Source: Candidatus Gastranaerophilales bacterium (GTDB taxonomy: Bacteria > Cyanobacteriota > Vampirovibrionia > Gastranaerophilales > Gastranaerophilaceae). Taken from it: a stretch of DNA of 5,212 nt. Positions 5,204 to 5,212 of the stretch are shown in pieces. The position numbers and the translations under genes were made by a program. Within the stretch, counting starts at the first letter, position 1, and every line of letters begins with the position of its first letter. The stretch is taken from assembly GCA_021202305.1 (NCBI GenBank), contig JAJQDG010000042.1, positions 1 through 5,212 of the forward strand. Direction: 5' to 3'. The notes below the pieces were generated by a model that saw only the letters and a program-made list of their open reading frames with translations, was not told where the DNA came from and made no database searches.

Positions 5204-5212
5204 TTTTTTGAA

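Overview
The window is a low-GC stretch from what looks like a strictly anaerobic, fermentative bacterium. Its core is a compact three-gene operon for a multi-subunit, NAD(H)-linked, ferredoxin-linked [FeFe]-hydrogenase of the HndABCD/HydABC (group A3) type. Every confident gene lies on the minus strand. The AT-rich spacers, clear AAGGA-type ribosome sites, absence of an encoded tRNA CCA end and this enzyme class would fit several anaerobic lineages (Elusimicrobiota, gut Melainabacteria-like lineages, Spirochaetes, Firmicutes). The sequence alone does not decide between them.

Layout in the direction of transcription (right to left). At 5203-4808 is a small cysteine-rich protein of the C_GCAxxG_C_C family, whose true start may lie just off the right edge. 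A 126-bp AT-rich spacer follows, with a possible weak terminator hairpin and a possible promoter. The operon then runs hndA (NuoE-like, 4681-4181), hndC (NuoF-like with an N-terminal thioredoxin-like [2Fe-2S] domain and a C-terminal 2x[4Fe-4S] domain, 4191-2332) and hndD ([FeFe]-hydrogenase catalytic subunit, 2320-575). hndA and hndC overlap by 11 bp. hndC and hndD are 11 bp apart, with the hndD ribosome site starting at the hndC stop. Next comes tRNA-Ser(GCU) at 470-382, with its own strong-looking promoter (17-bp spacer, extended -10) and a hairpin/T-rich terminator candidate. The last 381 bp hold no convincing gene but carry diverged direct and inverted repeats, and possibly the first codons of a gene leaving the left edge.

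How the genes work together: by homology, HndA and HndC form the NAD(H)/FMN module, with a chain of [2Fe-2S] and [4Fe-4S] clusters leading to the H-cluster in HndD. Such enzymes couple reversible H2 formation to simultaneous oxidation of NADH and reduced ferredoxin (electron confurcation/bifurcation). No separate hndB is present; its domain is fused to the N-terminus of HndC, as in HydB. The maturases HydE, HydF and HydG are not in this window. I see no evidence of a wholly new system. The least explained part is the repeat-bearing region downstream of the tRNA.
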